DNA of 64,000 bases from NCBI RefSeq assembly GCF_943913955.1, contig NZ_CALUAE010000002.1, forward strand, positions 62,001-126,000, read 5' to 3'. The position numbers and the translations under genes are program-made. Position 1 is the stretch's first letter. The number at the start of each line of letters is the position of its first letter. Shown piece after piece: positions 8,108 to 16,748 of the stretch. The notes under the pieces were generated by a model. The model did not search any database and was not told the DNA's origin. It saw only the letters and a list, made by a program, of their open reading frames with translations. The DNA is from Mycolicibacterium bacteremicum. Lineage in GTDB: Bacteria > Actinomycetota > Actinomycetes > Mycobacteriales > Mycobacteriaceae.

Positions 8108-9751
8108 ATGGCAGATGCCGACGTGATCGTGGTGGGTGCGGGACTGGCCGGGCTGGTCGCCGCCGCGGAGCTGATCGAGCGTGGGCGCCGCGTGCTGATC
8201 GTCGATCAGGAGAACGCCGCCAACATCGGCGGGCAGGCGTTCTGGTCGTTCGGCGGGCTGTTCCTGGTCGACAGCCCCGAACAGCGCCGCCTCGGCATCC
8301 GCGACAGCCACGAGCTGGCGCTGCAGGACTGGATGGGCAGCGCCGGTTTCGACCGCGAGGAGGACCACTGGCCGCGGCAGTGGGCACACGCCTATGTGGA
8401 CTTCGCCGCCGGTGAGAAGCGCAGTTGGCTGCGTGATCGCGGTCTGCAGACCTTCGCGATGGTCGGCTGGGCCGAGCGTGGTGGCTACGGCGCGCTGGGG
8501 CACGGCAATTCGGTGCCGCGATTCCACATCACCTGGGGAACCGGGCCGGCGCTGGTCGATCTGTTCGCCCGCCGGTTGCACGGCCAGCCGCGGGTCACAT
8601 TCGTCCACCGGCATCGCGTCGACGAGTTGATCGTCGAGAACGGGTCGGTCACCGGGGTGCGCGGGGCGGTGCTGGAGCCCTCGGATGTGCCCCGCGGTGC
8701 ACCGTCGTCACGCACCACGGTGGGCGAGTTCGAATTGCGGGCGCAGGCCGTCATCGTTGCCAGCGGCGGTATCGGCGGCAATCACGAGCTGGTCCGCAAG
8801 AACTGGCCGGCCCGGATGGGGCGGGTGCCCGAGCAGCTGCTGTCCGGGGTACCCGCACACGTCGACGGCCGGATGATGCAGATCAGCCAGGCCGCCGGCG
8901 CCAGCATCATCAACAGCGACCGGATGTGGCACTACACCGAGGGCATCACCAATTACGACCCGGTGTGGCCCAGCCACGGTATCCGCATCCTGCCCGGACC
9001 GTCGTCGCTGTGGCTCGACGCCACCGGCAAGCGGCTCCCGGTACCGCTGTACCCCGGCTTCGACACCCTGGGCACGCTGGAGCACATCACCACCACCGGC
9101 CAGGACTACACCTGGTTCGTGCTCAACGCGCGGATCATCGCCAAGGAGTTCGGGCTGTCCGGCCAGGAACAGAATCCGGATCTGACGGGCCGTAGCGTGC
9201 GCGATGTGCTGTCGCGTGGACGTGGCGGCGGCCCGGCGCCGGTGCGCGCCTTCGTCGACCGCGGCGTGGACTTCGTCAGCGCAAACTCGTTGCGTGAGTT
9301 GGTGTCCAAGATGAACGCCGTCCCCGACGTGCAGCCGCTGGATTACGCCACCGTGGAGGCGGAGGTGACCGCACGCGATCGCGAGGTGGTCAACAAGTTC
9401 ACCAAGGACAGCCAGATCACCGCGATCCGCGGCGCCCGCGAATATCTGCCGGACCGGGTCGCCCGGGTGGTGGCGCCGCACCGGCTCACCGACCCCAAGG
9501 CCGGTCCGCTGATCGCGGTGAAGCTGCACATCCTGACCCGGAAGTCGTTGGGCGGGTTGGAGACCGATCTGGACGCCCGGGTGATCACCTCCGGCGGCGC
9601 GGTGTTCGACGGGCTGTACGCCGCCGGTGAGGCCGCCGGCTTCGGTGGCGGCGGTGTGCACGGCTACCGGTCGTTGGAGGGTACGTTCCTGGGTGGCTGC
9701 GTGTTCTCCGGGCGGGCGGCGGGCCGGGCCGCGGCCGGTGCGACGGCCTGA
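8108..9751 (+). CDS. FAD-binding dehydrogenase (KstD/fumarate-reductase-like flavoprotein)
   Basis: This 547-residue flavoprotein has an N-terminal Rossmann FAD motif VVGAGLAGLVAAAEL followed by a ribose-binding acidic residue in LIVDQE, and NIGGQAFWSFGGLF typical of the FRD/KstD superfamily. The C-terminal flavin segment GLYAAGEAAGFGGGGVHGYRS is intact. It resembles Rv0785-type dehydrogenases rather than true 3-ketosteroid dehydrogenases, and the substrate is unknown. The frame is open further upstream. ATG 8108 is chosen because TAGTTT lies 7 nt before it and the Rossmann motif then begins at residue 6. Confidence 0.88.
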   Translation: MADADVIVVGAGLAGLVAAAELIERGRRVLIVDQENAANIGGQAFWSFGGLFLVDSPEQRRLGIRDSHELALQDWMGSAGFDREEDHWPRQWAHAYVDFAAGEKRSWLRDRGLQTFAMVGWAERGGYGALGHGNSVPRFHITWGTGPALVDLFARRLHGQPRVTFVHRHRVDELIVENGSVTGVRGAVLEPSDVPRGAPSSRTTVGEFELRAQAVIVASGGIGGNHELVRKNWPARMGRVPEQLLSGVPAHVDGRMMQISQAAGASIINSDRMWHYTEGITNYDPVWPSHGIRILPGPSSLWLDATGKRLPVPLYPGFDTLGTLEHITTTGQDYTWFVLNARIIAKEFGLSGQEQNPDLTGRSVRDVLSRGRGGGPAPVRAFVDRGVDFVSANSLRELVSKMNAVPDVQPLDYATVEAEVTARDREVVNKFTKDSQITAIRGAREYLPDRVARVVAPHRLTDPKAGPLIAVKLHILTRKSLGGLETDLDARVITSGGAVFDGLYAAGEAAGFGGGGVHGYRSLEGTFLGGCVFSGRAAGRAAAGATA

Positions 9752-10296
9752 GGCCCGGCGGCCAGGATCGCCAGACAGACCGTGGCCGACGTCAGGAACA
9801 TCGAGCCGATGTTGTCGGTCAGATAGTGCAGATCGGTGGCCGCCATGCTGAGGCCGCCGATCACCACGACCACCCCGGCGGCGACCATCAGCCACACCCG
9901 GTAGCCGGCGGCGAGCACCAACATCGACATCACCGTGATGACGACGGTGGTGTGCCCGCTCGGGTACGCCAGCGCGTCACCCTTGTACCGGCCGAACAGC
10001 GGCTTGAGCACTCGCGTCAGGATCAACGACACCGGCGGGCACAGGGCGACCACCAGGGCGAGCCGCCAGCGTCGGCGGAACAGCGCGATCAGCACGGCGA
10101 CTGCCAGCGTCACCATCATCGCCAGGCCCCAGCTGAACCACAGCATCCAGTGGGGGTCGGGGCCGAGGACCCACTGCATGACGGTCAGCGCGAAGTCGTC
10201 GAACGGGGTCGGTCCGTCGCCGACGATCAGGCCGAGCACCACCATGGCCGCGAACCCGATCGGCGGCCAACACAGCAGGAACTGGTGCCGGCTCAG
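9664..10296 (-). CDS. PAP2-superfamily membrane phosphatase
   Basis: This is a lipid phosphatase-like membrane protein of about 210 residues with five to six helices. The PAP2 signature runs K-x4-R in LKPLFGRYKG, then PSGHTT, then a degenerate third motif DLHYLTDN that keeps His and Asp. The likely substrate is a polyprenyl or other lipid phosphate. The start is unclear: no ATG or GTG precedes the first helix. A CTG at 10296 overlapping the upstream stop would give LSRHQFLLCWPP. The 3' end overlaps the FAD dehydrogenase gene on the other strand by 88 bp. Confidence 0.75.
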   Translation of the reverse strand: MSRHQFLLCWPPIGFAAMVVLGLIVGDGPTPFDDFALTVMQWVLGPDPHWMLWFSWGLAMMVTLAVAVLIALFRRRWRLALVVALCPPVSLILTRVLKPLFGRYKGDALAYPSGHTTVVITVMSMLVLAAGYRVWLMVAAGVVVVIGGLSMAATDLHYLTDNIGSMFLTSATVCLAILAAGPQAVAPAAARPAARPENTQPPRNVPSNDR

Positions 10297-10946
10297 AATT
10301 GCGTTCCGTTCTCGGGGTCGAGGACCTGGAAGTCGGTGTCGGTCATCTCCGATAGTCGGCCGTAGTAGATGCCGCGGGCGGACGGGTCGATGATGCCCTG
10401 GTGGATCGGCACGGCCCGGTTCGGCGCGACGGCGCGCAGGTAGTCGACGGCCTCGGACACCTTCATCCACGGTGCGGCGGCCGGGGTGGCCAGCACGTCC
10501 ACCGGTTCGCCGGGGACGAACAGGGCGTCGCCGGGGTGCATCAGCCGGGCGGGGTGATCGGCATCGCCGATGACGTAGGACGTGTTGTCGATCACCGGCA
10601 GCTCGGGGTGGATCACCGCGTGCGTACCGCCCACCCCGCGCACCGTGAGGTGGCCGAGGGTGAAGCTGTCACCGGCGTGCACGGCCTGCCAGTCACCACC
10701 GAGCTGCGCGGCGGTCTGGGGGTCGGCGTACAGCTTGGCCTGCGGGTTCGCCTCCAAGAGAGCAGGCAGCCGGGCGGTGTCGGCGTGGTCGGGATGCTGG
10801 TGGGTGATCATGATCGCGTCGAGCTTGTCGATGCCCTCGAAACCGTGTGAGAAGGTGCCGGGGTCGAACAGCACCGTTGTCTCGGTTCCGGTCCCGTTCG
10901 GGAAGCTCGCGAGCAGGCACGAGTGGCCGAAGTGCGTCAGTTGCAT
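10293..10946 (-). CDS. Metallo-beta-lactamase-fold hydrolase (UlaG-like, Rv0786c-like)
   Basis: This 217-residue cytosolic protein starts MQLTHFGHSCLLASF and has the zinc motif ITHQHPDHAD (about residues 47-56), followed by downstream metal ligands near GGTHAVIH and MHPGDALFVPG. It belongs to the UlaG/beta-lactamase-like hydrolases. The physiological substrate is unknown. It is divergent from purS, and its stop overlaps the start of the PAP2 gene, suggesting a two-gene operon. Confidence 0.85.
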   Translation of the reverse strand: MQLTHFGHSCLLASFPNGTGTETTVLFDPGTFSHGFEGIDKLDAIMITHQHPDHADTARLPALLEANPQAKLYADPQTAAQLGGDWQAVHAGDSFTLGHLTVRGVGGTHAVIHPELPVIDNTSYVIGDADHPARLMHPGDALFVPGEPVDVLATPAAAPWMKVSEAVDYLRAVAPNRAVPIHQGIIDPSARGIYYGRLSEMTDTDFQVLDPENGTQF

Positions 10947-11024
10947 GGCTCCATTGTGGCCCGAGCGCGCGCCGGTAGAGTTATGTCCGTTCCAGATCCC
11001 GTATCACCCCAAGAAGGAGCGCCC

Positions 11025-11264
11025 GTGGCCCGCGTCGTTGTGCACGTGATGCCCAAAGCCGAGATCCTCGACCCGCAGGGACAGGCCATCGTCGGCGCGC
11101 TGGGCCGGCTCGGCCACGGCGGCGTGGCCGATGTGCGCCAAGGCAAGCGGTTCGAGCTCGAGGTCGACGATTCGGTGTCGGACGAGGCGCTGCACGAGAT
11201 CGCCGAGTCGCTGCTGGCGAACACCGTCATCGAGGAGTTCTCGGTGAGCCGGGAGAATTCGTGA
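11025..11264 (+). CDS. purS: Phosphoribosylformylglycinamidine synthase, PurS subunit
   Basis: This 79-residue structural subunit bridges PurL and PurQ in FGAM synthetase. It reads ARVVVHVMPKAEILDPQGQA, the family signature, and ends EEFSVSRENS. GTG 11025 is preceded by AAGAAGGAG at 11011-11019, an ideal ribosome-binding site. The stop overlaps the purQ start by four bases (GTGA). Confidence 0.95.
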   Translation: MARVVVHVMPKAEILDPQGQAIVGALGRLGHGGVADVRQGKRFELEVDDSVSDEALHEIAESLLANTVIEEFSVSRENS

Positions 11265-11965
11265 CCGGCCCGGCGAGCGGAGCGACGGGGATTCAGGGGC
11301 GCATTGGTGTCATCACCTTCCCGGGGACGCTCGACGACATCGATGCCGCGCGGGCGGTCCGGCTGGCAGGCGGGGAGGCCGTCAGCCTGTGGCACGCCGA
11401 CGCCGACCTCAAGAGTGTGGACGCGGTCGTGGTGCCCGGCGGCTTCTCCTACGGGGACTATCTGCGCGCCGGGGCCATCGCCAGCTTCGCGCCGGTGATG
11501 CGGTCGGTGGTCGAGGCCGCCGGCAACGGGTTGCCGGTGCTGGGCATCTGCAACGGTTTTCAGGTGCTCTGCGAGTCCGGTCTGCTGCCGGGTGCGCTGA
11601 CCCGCAACGAGGGTCTGCATTTCATCTGTCGTGACGTGTGGCTGCAGGTGGCGTCCAACTCGTCGGCGTGGACCACCCGCTACGAGCAGGACGCGGATCT
11701 ATTGGTGCCGTTGAAATCCGGTGAGGGCCGCTACGTCGCATCCGAGGAGGTGCTCGACGAGCTCGAGGGTGAGGGGCGCGTGGTGTTCCGCTACCGCGAG
11801 AACCTCAACGGCTCGATGCGCGGTATCGCCGGGATCAGCTCGGCCAACGGTCGCGTCGTCGGGTTGATGCCGCATCCCGAGCACGCCACCGAGCCGTTGA
11901 CCGGTCCGTCCGACGACGGGCTGGGGCTGTTCTACTCGGCACTCGACGCGGTGCTGACGGCCTGA
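11261..11965 (+). CDS. purQ: Phosphoribosylformylglycinamidine synthase, PurQ subunit
   Basis: This 234-residue class I glutamine amidotransferase supplies ammonia to PurL. The nucleophile Cys is in LGICNGFQVLCESGLLPGAL, and the His-Glu dyad is in LMPHPEHATE. The expected N terminus is RIGVITFPGTLDD; here it is preceded by TGPASGATGIQG, encoded by a GAGCGGAGCGACG-type string at 11274-11289 that resembles the ptrB repeat. Translation is coupled to purS. Confidence 0.96.
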   Translation: MTGPASGATGIQGRIGVITFPGTLDDIDAARAVRLAGGEAVSLWHADADLKSVDAVVVPGGFSYGDYLRAGAIASFAPVMRSVVEAAGNGLPVLGICNGFQVLCESGLLPGALTRNEGLHFICRDVWLQVASNSSAWTTRYEQDADLLVPLKSGEGRYVASEEVLDELEGEGRVVFRYRENLNGSMRGIAGISSANGRVVGLMPHPEHATEPLTGPSDDGLGLFYSALDAVLTA

Positions 11966-11974
11966 CTCCATCCC

Positions 11975-12035
11975 GGCGAGCGTGCGTGTCTGCAGCCCGG
12001 CGCGCCGCGATCGTCGGCAGTTCGCGCACGCTCGC
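11975..12035. repeat. Palindromic repeat, copy 1
   Basis: GCGAGCGTGCG at 11976-11986 is the exact reverse complement of CGCACGCTCGC at 12025-12035. It begins 10 nt after the purQ stop, so it may also act as a terminator. The same arm sequence and its preceding CCCG recur at 12557-12622, on the other side of the decayed gene. Confidence 0.75.
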
Positions 12036-12119
12036 AGCATGTGCATGACGGCCGACCTACCAGGTTTCAGTCTGACCCTGTCGCCGGTGGCGAGGGCTGA
12101 AGACCGGTAGGTTTCCGAC

Positions 12120-12550
12120 CGTGATCGGCTACCTGGTTGCAGCCTGGTCGCCATCCGGGGCAGTGACGCTGAATTGGTGTACGTGGATCGGCGGTCATCG
12201 GCTGACCGCCATGCCGCGGTGGGATCTCGCCGATTGGCGCAGTAGACCCGCGATTCTTCATCTCCACCGACTCGGCCGGGCAGTGGAGTCAGTTCGACCT
12301 CGGGAGAGCCGGCGAACCCGGCAAAGTATGTGACGGTGACCATCTCGGCGCCTACTACATCGGTTCCGATGGCGAGACTGCTGTTTCGAGCGGCGACTCG
12401 ACTGTTCTGCGAGGTGTCGATCTGCAGACCTGCGAGACGCTGTGGACGTTGCCGGACTCGCCGGACCGGGCGACACGTGTGTGGAAGGTGCACACCAGCC
12501 TCATCCAACGCAGCGGCGACCAGCTGTTCTCACTGGTGGCTCCTAACTGA
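12120..12550 (+). pseudogene. Frameshifted remnant of a beta-propeller-like protein gene
   Basis: A frame open from 12206 to the TGA at 12548 encodes about 114 residues with no start codon. It contains FFISTDSAGQWSQFDLG and LRGVDLQTCETLWTLP, which looks like a PQQ/WD-type blade (variable identity followed by VDLxTGExLW). Just upstream the reading continues in another phase (12135-12245) as CSLVAIRGSDAELVYVDRR before hitting TAG. A single frameshift between 12206 and 12243 would join them. No N terminus is visible. I infer a decayed gene, not a functional one. Confidence 0.55.
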
Positions 12551-12558
12551 CTCATCCC

Positions 12559-12622
12559 GGCGAGCGTGCGCATTCTCTGGCCTGTACCCGCGTGTCGGGG
12601 TGCAGACACGCACGCTCGGCGG
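12559..12622. repeat. Palindromic repeat, copy 2
   Basis: Left arm GCGAGCGTGCG at 12560-12570 and right arm CGCACGCTCG at 12609-12618, with a 38-nt loop, match the arms of copy 1. It lies between the decayed gene and the 3' end of the encapsulin gene, where it could terminate transcription from both sides. Confidence 0.75.
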
Positions 12623-12631
12623 GAAGGGGGG

Positions 12632-13429
12632 CTAGCTGCTCAGGGCGACGACGGCCTCGGCGGTGTACGCCAGGAACGTGAACGTCTCCTGCAGGTACAG
12701 CTGCACGGTCTCGGCGTCGTGGGACAGGTAACCGATCGCCACATCGGTGCCCAGCTGCAGGTCGAAATCGCCTCCGCGGGTGGACAACACGAACGCCCCG
12801 TCGATGGCGGGTGCCCAGATGATCTCACCGTCGACCAGCCGGTTGAGGTGCTCGCGGATCGGATAACCGTGCGCGGTGGTCTCGCTGACCTTGGTGTAGA
12901 CATCGGCCGACAGCAGCACGCTGTACGGGCCGTCGACACCGGCCAGGCGCAGCTCCGAGAGCGCCTGGCTGATGACGTCCGGGATCTCCCGCGGATCCTC
13001 GGGCAGCGCCAGGTTCGGGCACGAGCTGGCCTTGCGGATGCCCTCGATGGCGGCGGCCGCATAGCCCTCGAAGATGGCGCGGTCCTCGGCGAAGGCGAGT
13101 TTCTTGGCCGCGTCCTTGACCGGATCCCAATCCGAATCCTGCGATCCCCGTTCGACATCGTCGATCTCGCGGCGGTTGATGGTGAACGGCACCCGCAGCC
13201 GCACCAGCGGCCGGGCCTCGCGCAGATGGGCGATCACCCCGTCGCCGGGAGAGGCCACGTCCAGCAGATGGCCGGTGCTCACCGCCGCGGTGACCGGCCC
13301 GCCGGGCGCGCTCACGTCGACCACGCGCCGGCCGGCGATATGCCGCTTGAAGGTCCGGGTGGCCTCCAATTCGATCTCGGCCCAGGCCGATTCGGTGATG
13401 GGGGCCAGATCGCGGTACAGGTTGTTCAT
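12632..13429 (-). CDS. enc: Encapsulin shell protein (Cfp29-like)
   Basis: This 265-residue HK97-fold protein self-assembles into a protein nanocompartment. It starts MNNLYRDLAPITESAWAEIE, the conserved encapsulin N-terminal helix, and contains PFTINRREIDDVERG and the C-terminal FLAYTAEAVVAL. Its start overlaps the stop of the DyP peroxidase gene (ATGA), and that enzyme carries the shell-targeting tail. The arrangement equals Rv0798c-Rv0799c in M. tuberculosis, where the complex protects against oxidative stress. Confidence 0.96.
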   Translation of the reverse strand: MNNLYRDLAPITESAWAEIELEATRTFKRHIAGRRVVDVSAPGGPVTAAVSTGHLLDVASPGDGVIAHLREARPLVRLRVPFTINRREIDDVERGSQDSDWDPVKDAAKKLAFAEDRAIFEGYAAAAIEGIRKASSCPNLALPEDPREIPDVISQALSELRLAGVDGPYSVLLSADVYTKVSETTAHGYPIREHLNRLVDGEIIWAPAIDGAFVLSTRGGDFDLQLGTDVAIGYLSHDAETVQLYLQETFTFLAYTAEAVVALSS

Positions 13430-14457
13430 GGACGGATTCCTTTCAGGCTGCCGATCGCAAGCGAGAAGTCGGTACGCGCCGGGCCGGCCGGCTGATCGAG
13501 TACGGCGGCCGCCGTCTCCGGAATCGGAAGCGGCGGAGGATCATCGAGGAAGTCGATGGTGGGCACGAAGAACATGACGCCGGTGACCGCGGTCGAGAAA
13601 TCCAGGATCCGATCGGTGTTTCCGGGCGGGTCGCCGATGAACATGTTGGTCAGCATCTGCTCGGTGACCGCGGGCGTGCGCGAGTACCCGATGAAATACG
13701 TGCCGAATTCGCCGTTGCCGACGGTGCCGTAGGGCATGTTGCGGCGCACGATCTTCAGCTCGTTGCCGTCGGCATCGGTGATGACGTTCAGCGCGATATG
13801 CGAATTCGACGGCTTCACATCATCATCCATCTCGATATCGTCGAACTTGGTGCGCCCGATCACCCGTTGCTGCTCGTCGACCGGCAACGCCCGCCACGCC
13901 GCCATATCGTGCACATAGCGCTGGATGTGCACGTAGCACCCGCCCGCGAATTCGGGGTCCTCGGCGCCGATCCGGGTGGCGTTCTCCGCGGTGGCCCCGG
14001 TGGGATTCTCGGTGCCGTCGACGAAACCGAGCAGATCACGATTGTCGAAGTAGTTGAACCCGTGCACCTCGTCGACCACGGTCGCCGCGCCGTCGAGCGC
14101 CTCGACCAGCCGACCGGCCAGTTCGAAGGCCACGTCCATGGTCTCGGCGCGGATGTGGAACAGCAGATCACCGGGTGTCGCCGGCGCGTGGTGGCGCTCG
14201 CCGGTCAGCGGGATGAACGGGTGCAGATCGGCCGGGCGCGGCCCGTCGAACAGCCGGTCCCAGGCGTGTGACCCGATACCGGTCACCACGGAGAGTTTCT
14301 TGGACGGATCGCGGAATCCGATGGCGCTGACCATGCCCGAGATCTCGGGCAGCAGATCGTGGGCGGTCTGCTCGCCGCCGTCGTCGATGGTGGCGACCAG
14401 AAAGATGGCCGCCGACGTCAACGGATTGACGACTTCCTGGGGCAGCGGCTCAGACAC
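13426..14457 (-). CDS. Dye-decolorising (DyP) heme peroxidase, encapsulin cargo
   Basis: This 343-residue heme peroxidase has the DyP signature GFVDGTENP (catalytic Asp) and a proximal heme His probably in the NSHIALNVI region. The C terminus TDFSLAIGSLKGIRP contains the encapsulation signal (xGSLKG) that anchors cargo inside the shell. It is the first gene of the two-gene operon with encapsulin and is divergent from the M18 aminopeptidase. Length and order match mycobacterial DyP (Rv0799c type). Confidence 0.95.
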   Translation of the reverse strand: MSEPLPQEVVNPLTSAAIFLVATIDDGGEQTAHDLLPEISGMVSAIGFRDPSKKLSVVTGIGSHAWDRLFDGPRPADLHPFIPLTGERHHAPATPGDLLFHIRAETMDVAFELAGRLVEALDGAATVVDEVHGFNYFDNRDLLGFVDGTENPTGATAENATRIGAEDPEFAGGCYVHIQRYVHDMAAWRALPVDEQQRVIGRTKFDDIEMDDDVKPSNSHIALNVITDADGNELKIVRRNMPYGTVGNGEFGTYFIGYSRTPAVTEQMLTNMFIGDPPGNTDRILDFSTAVTGVMFFVPTIDFLDDPPPLPIPETAAAVLDQPAGPARTDFSLAIGSLKGIRP

Positions 14458-14507
14458 ATGGCGACCCTAGCGCCACCCACGGCCGGTGCGCGGGTCAAGA
14501 TACAAAG

Positions 14508-15791
14508 ATGGCAGCTAGCCCCCAGAGTCTGTGTACATTCATCGACGCGTCGCCCTCGCCGTTCCACGTCTGCGCCACCGCTGCGCAGCAACTCACCGCG
14601 GCCGGGTACACCGAACTGTCCGAGGCCGACGCCTGGCCGGCCGGTGGCAGGTTCTTCGTGATCCGTGCGGGATCCCTGGTCGCCTGGGACTCCAGCGTCG
14701 GGGATAGGCCCTTCCGCATCGTCGGCGGCCACACCGACAGTCCCAACCTGCGGGTCAAGCAGCACCCCGACCGGGTCGTCGCGGGCTGGCAGGTGGTCGC
14801 GTTGCAGCCCTACGGCGGAGCCTGGCTGAACTCCTGGCTGGACCGCGATCTCGGCATCAGCGGCCGGTTGTCGGTGCGGGTCGGCGGGCAGGAGCGAAGC
14901 GACCGGGGGATTAGCACCGGCGATACGATCGAGCACCGCCTGGTCCGCATCGACGAGCCGATCCTGCGCGTGCCACAGCTGGCGATCCACCTCTCCGAGG
15001 ACCGCAAGGGTGTCAGCCTGGATCCGCAGCGCCACGTCAACGCCGTATGGGGCACCGGGGATCGGCGTTCCTTCCTCGGCTACGTCGCCGCCCAGGCCGG
15101 GGTGGCCGAGCACGACGTGCTGGGTTTCGACCTGATGACCCACGACCTGACCCCGTCGGCGGTCAGCGGCGTGGCCGGCGACTTCGTCAGCGCCCCCCGG
15201 CTGGACAACCAGGCCACCTGCCATGCCGGGTTGGAAGCGCTGCTGGCCGCGGAGCCGACCGACCAGGTGCCGGTCCTGGCGCTGTTCGACCACGAGGAGG
15301 TCGGCTCGCAATCCGATCACGGCGCCCAGTCCGACTTGCTGCTGACGGTGCTGGAACGGATCACCCTGGTGGCCGGGGGCAACCGGGAGGACTTCCTGCG
15401 CCGGCTGTCGCAGTCGATGGTGGCCTCCGGCGACATGGCGCATGCCACCCATCCCAACTACCCGGAGCGTCACGAACCCGGCCACCTCATCGAGGTCAAC
15501 GGCGGCCCGGTGCTCAAGGTGCAGCCCAACCTCCGCTACGCCACCGACGGCCGCACCGCGGCGGCGTTCGCGCTGGCGTGCGCACAGGCCGGGGTGCCAC
15601 TGCAACGCTACGAGCACCGCGCCGACCTGCCCTGCGGGTCGACGATCGGGCCGATGACCGCCGCGGGCACCGGCATTCCGACCGTCGACGTCGGCGCGGC
15701 GCAGCTGGCCATGCACTCGGCGCGTGAGGTGATGGGCGCCCACGATGTCGCCGCCTACTCCGCGGCGCTGCAGGCCTTCCTCACGCCGTAG
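14508..15791 (+). CDS. M18-family zinc aminopeptidase
   Basis: This 427-residue cytosolic aminopeptidase probably removes acidic or neutral N-terminal residues. It shows VGGHTDSPNLRVKQ (zinc His and Asp), FDHEEVGSQSDHGAQS (catalytic Glu and zinc ligands), VNGGPVLKVQPNLRYATDG and the terminal TVDVGAAQLAMHSAREV. About residues 125-136 are an extra stretch, GGQERSDRGIST, coded by a GAGCGAAGCGACCG string like the repeat near ptrB, which I read as an in-frame insertion. ATG 14508 follows CAAGAT by 6 nt, fitting a leaderless start. Confidence 0.93.
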   Translation: MAASPQSLCTFIDASPSPFHVCATAAQQLTAAGYTELSEADAWPAGGRFFVIRAGSLVAWDSSVGDRPFRIVGGHTDSPNLRVKQHPDRVVAGWQVVALQPYGGAWLNSWLDRDLGISGRLSVRVGGQERSDRGISTGDTIEHRLVRIDEPILRVPQLAIHLSEDRKGVSLDPQRHVNAVWGTGDRRSFLGYVAAQAGVAEHDVLGFDLMTHDLTPSAVSGVAGDFVSAPRLDNQATCHAGLEALLAAEPTDQVPVLALFDHEEVGSQSDHGAQSDLLLTVLERITLVAGGNREDFLRRLSQSMVASGDMAHATHPNYPERHEPGHLIEVNGGPVLKVQPNLRYATDGRTAAAFALACAQAGVPLQRYEHRADLPCGSTIGPMTAAGTGIPTVDVGAAQLAMHSAREVMGAHDVAAYSAALQAFLTP

Positions 15792-15827
15792 CCCCGCACG
15801 CCGTAGCCCCGCACGCCGTAGCCGCGC
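15783..15827 (+). repeat. 15-bp tandem repeat (3 copies) across the aminopeptidase stop codon
   Basis: ACGCCGTAGCCCCGC is repeated exactly at 15783 and 15798 and with one change at 15813. The TAG of the aminopeptidase lies inside the first unit, and every unit carries an in-frame TAG, so the repeat gives three stops in a row. Confidence 0.9.
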
Positions 15828-16072
15828 GGCGTACCCGGCGGCAGGTATCGCGCTGGACGCTTGCGCGAGATCGACACCAGGGTCGTCGACCAAGCGTCAC
15901 CCGTCGGATCGGACGACCGTGAGACGGAACTCGCCGCGAGACCGGCCCCACGGTTGTCGATCGGCCCGGATCCTGTGGACCGGCGACCCTCACGACGATC
16001 TCGCTCAAGGGACTCGGCAAGCATCTCCCTCGGACTGCCGCCCGCGCCGCGCACCTCAGCGATCGGAGACGT
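15828..16072. other. Intergenic stretch with no recognised gene
   Basis: About 245 bp between two convergent genes. Neither strand gives a frame with a ribosome-binding site or recognisable protein. The only minus-strand frame here repeats GYGVR because it crosses the 15-bp tandem repeat and is not credible. Confidence 0.6.
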
Positions 16073-16675
16073 TCAGGGCAGGTCGATCGTCGTGGTCACG
16101 GACACCAGCTGCGGATCCGTCGGCGCCGAGGAGAACCCGAACGCCACCGGCGGGTGCAGGTCGGCATATCCGCCCAGCGCAAAGCCCTCGAACGTCCCCG
16201 ACACCGACTCGATGCGCCGGGTGCGGTGCACCCCGTAGTACTCCCGGCGGCCGTTTCCCGCCGTGCCCGCGGTGTGCACGCCGGGCACCAGCACCCCGGC
16301 GATCGGGTTGATCACCCGCAGCCACCACGGCGCCCGTGCCAACGGTGCGGGCACCAGTCGTAGCAGCCCGTCGAACCGGGCCGGGCCGCCCAGGCCCACC
16401 GCGACGTCGAGTTCGGCGGTGCGCACCGTAAGCCGGCCGGCCTGTAGATCGGCCGTGACGGGGCCGACCCGCACGGAGTCGAAGGAGTAGGTGGCCGAGA
16501 CGAACTCGGCCACCTCGTCGCTGGGGGCCAGCAGCACGCGCACATCGTCGGTCGTCTGCACCATGACGTCGGCGAAACCGCCGAACGGCGAGGACCGCCA
16601 CACCCCGACCACGAACCGCACCCCGGCCTCGGTACCGAAACCTGCGATGTGTCCGTCGAAGACCAGCCGTTGCAT
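16073..16675 (-). CDS. Conserved hypothetical protein, beta-rich
   Basis: This 200-residue protein has no signal peptide and no membrane helix except a weak hydrophobic stretch near WWLRVINPIAGVLVPGV. It is rich in beta-strand-like alternation and ends VSVTTTIDLP. I do not recognise its family. Composition and codon use match neighbouring mycobacterial genes, and the long open frame runs antiparallel to no better candidate, so I consider it real. It sits convergent to the aminopeptidase and divergent from the VOC protein. Confidence 0.7.
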   Translation of the reverse strand: MQRLVFDGHIAGFGTEAGVRFVVGVWRSSPFGGFADVMVQTTDDVRVLLAPSDEVAEFVSATYSFDSVRVGPVTADLQAGRLTVRTAELDVAVGLGGPARFDGLLRLVPAPLARAPWWLRVINPIAGVLVPGVHTAGTAGNGRREYYGVHRTRRIESVSGTFEGFALGGYADLHPPVAFGFSSAPTDPQLVSVTTTIDLP

Positions 16676-16748
16676 GCTCGGTTAGTGCCCACCGGCGGCA
16701 CCGCCCAATCCAGCTGAGGTTGTCACCGCGGTGTCCTAGGGTCATGCC

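Noticed and set aside
14418..15893. 491-residue minus-strand frame opposite the aminopeptidase
   Set aside because: Shadow frame; the plus strand shows all M18 metal motifs.
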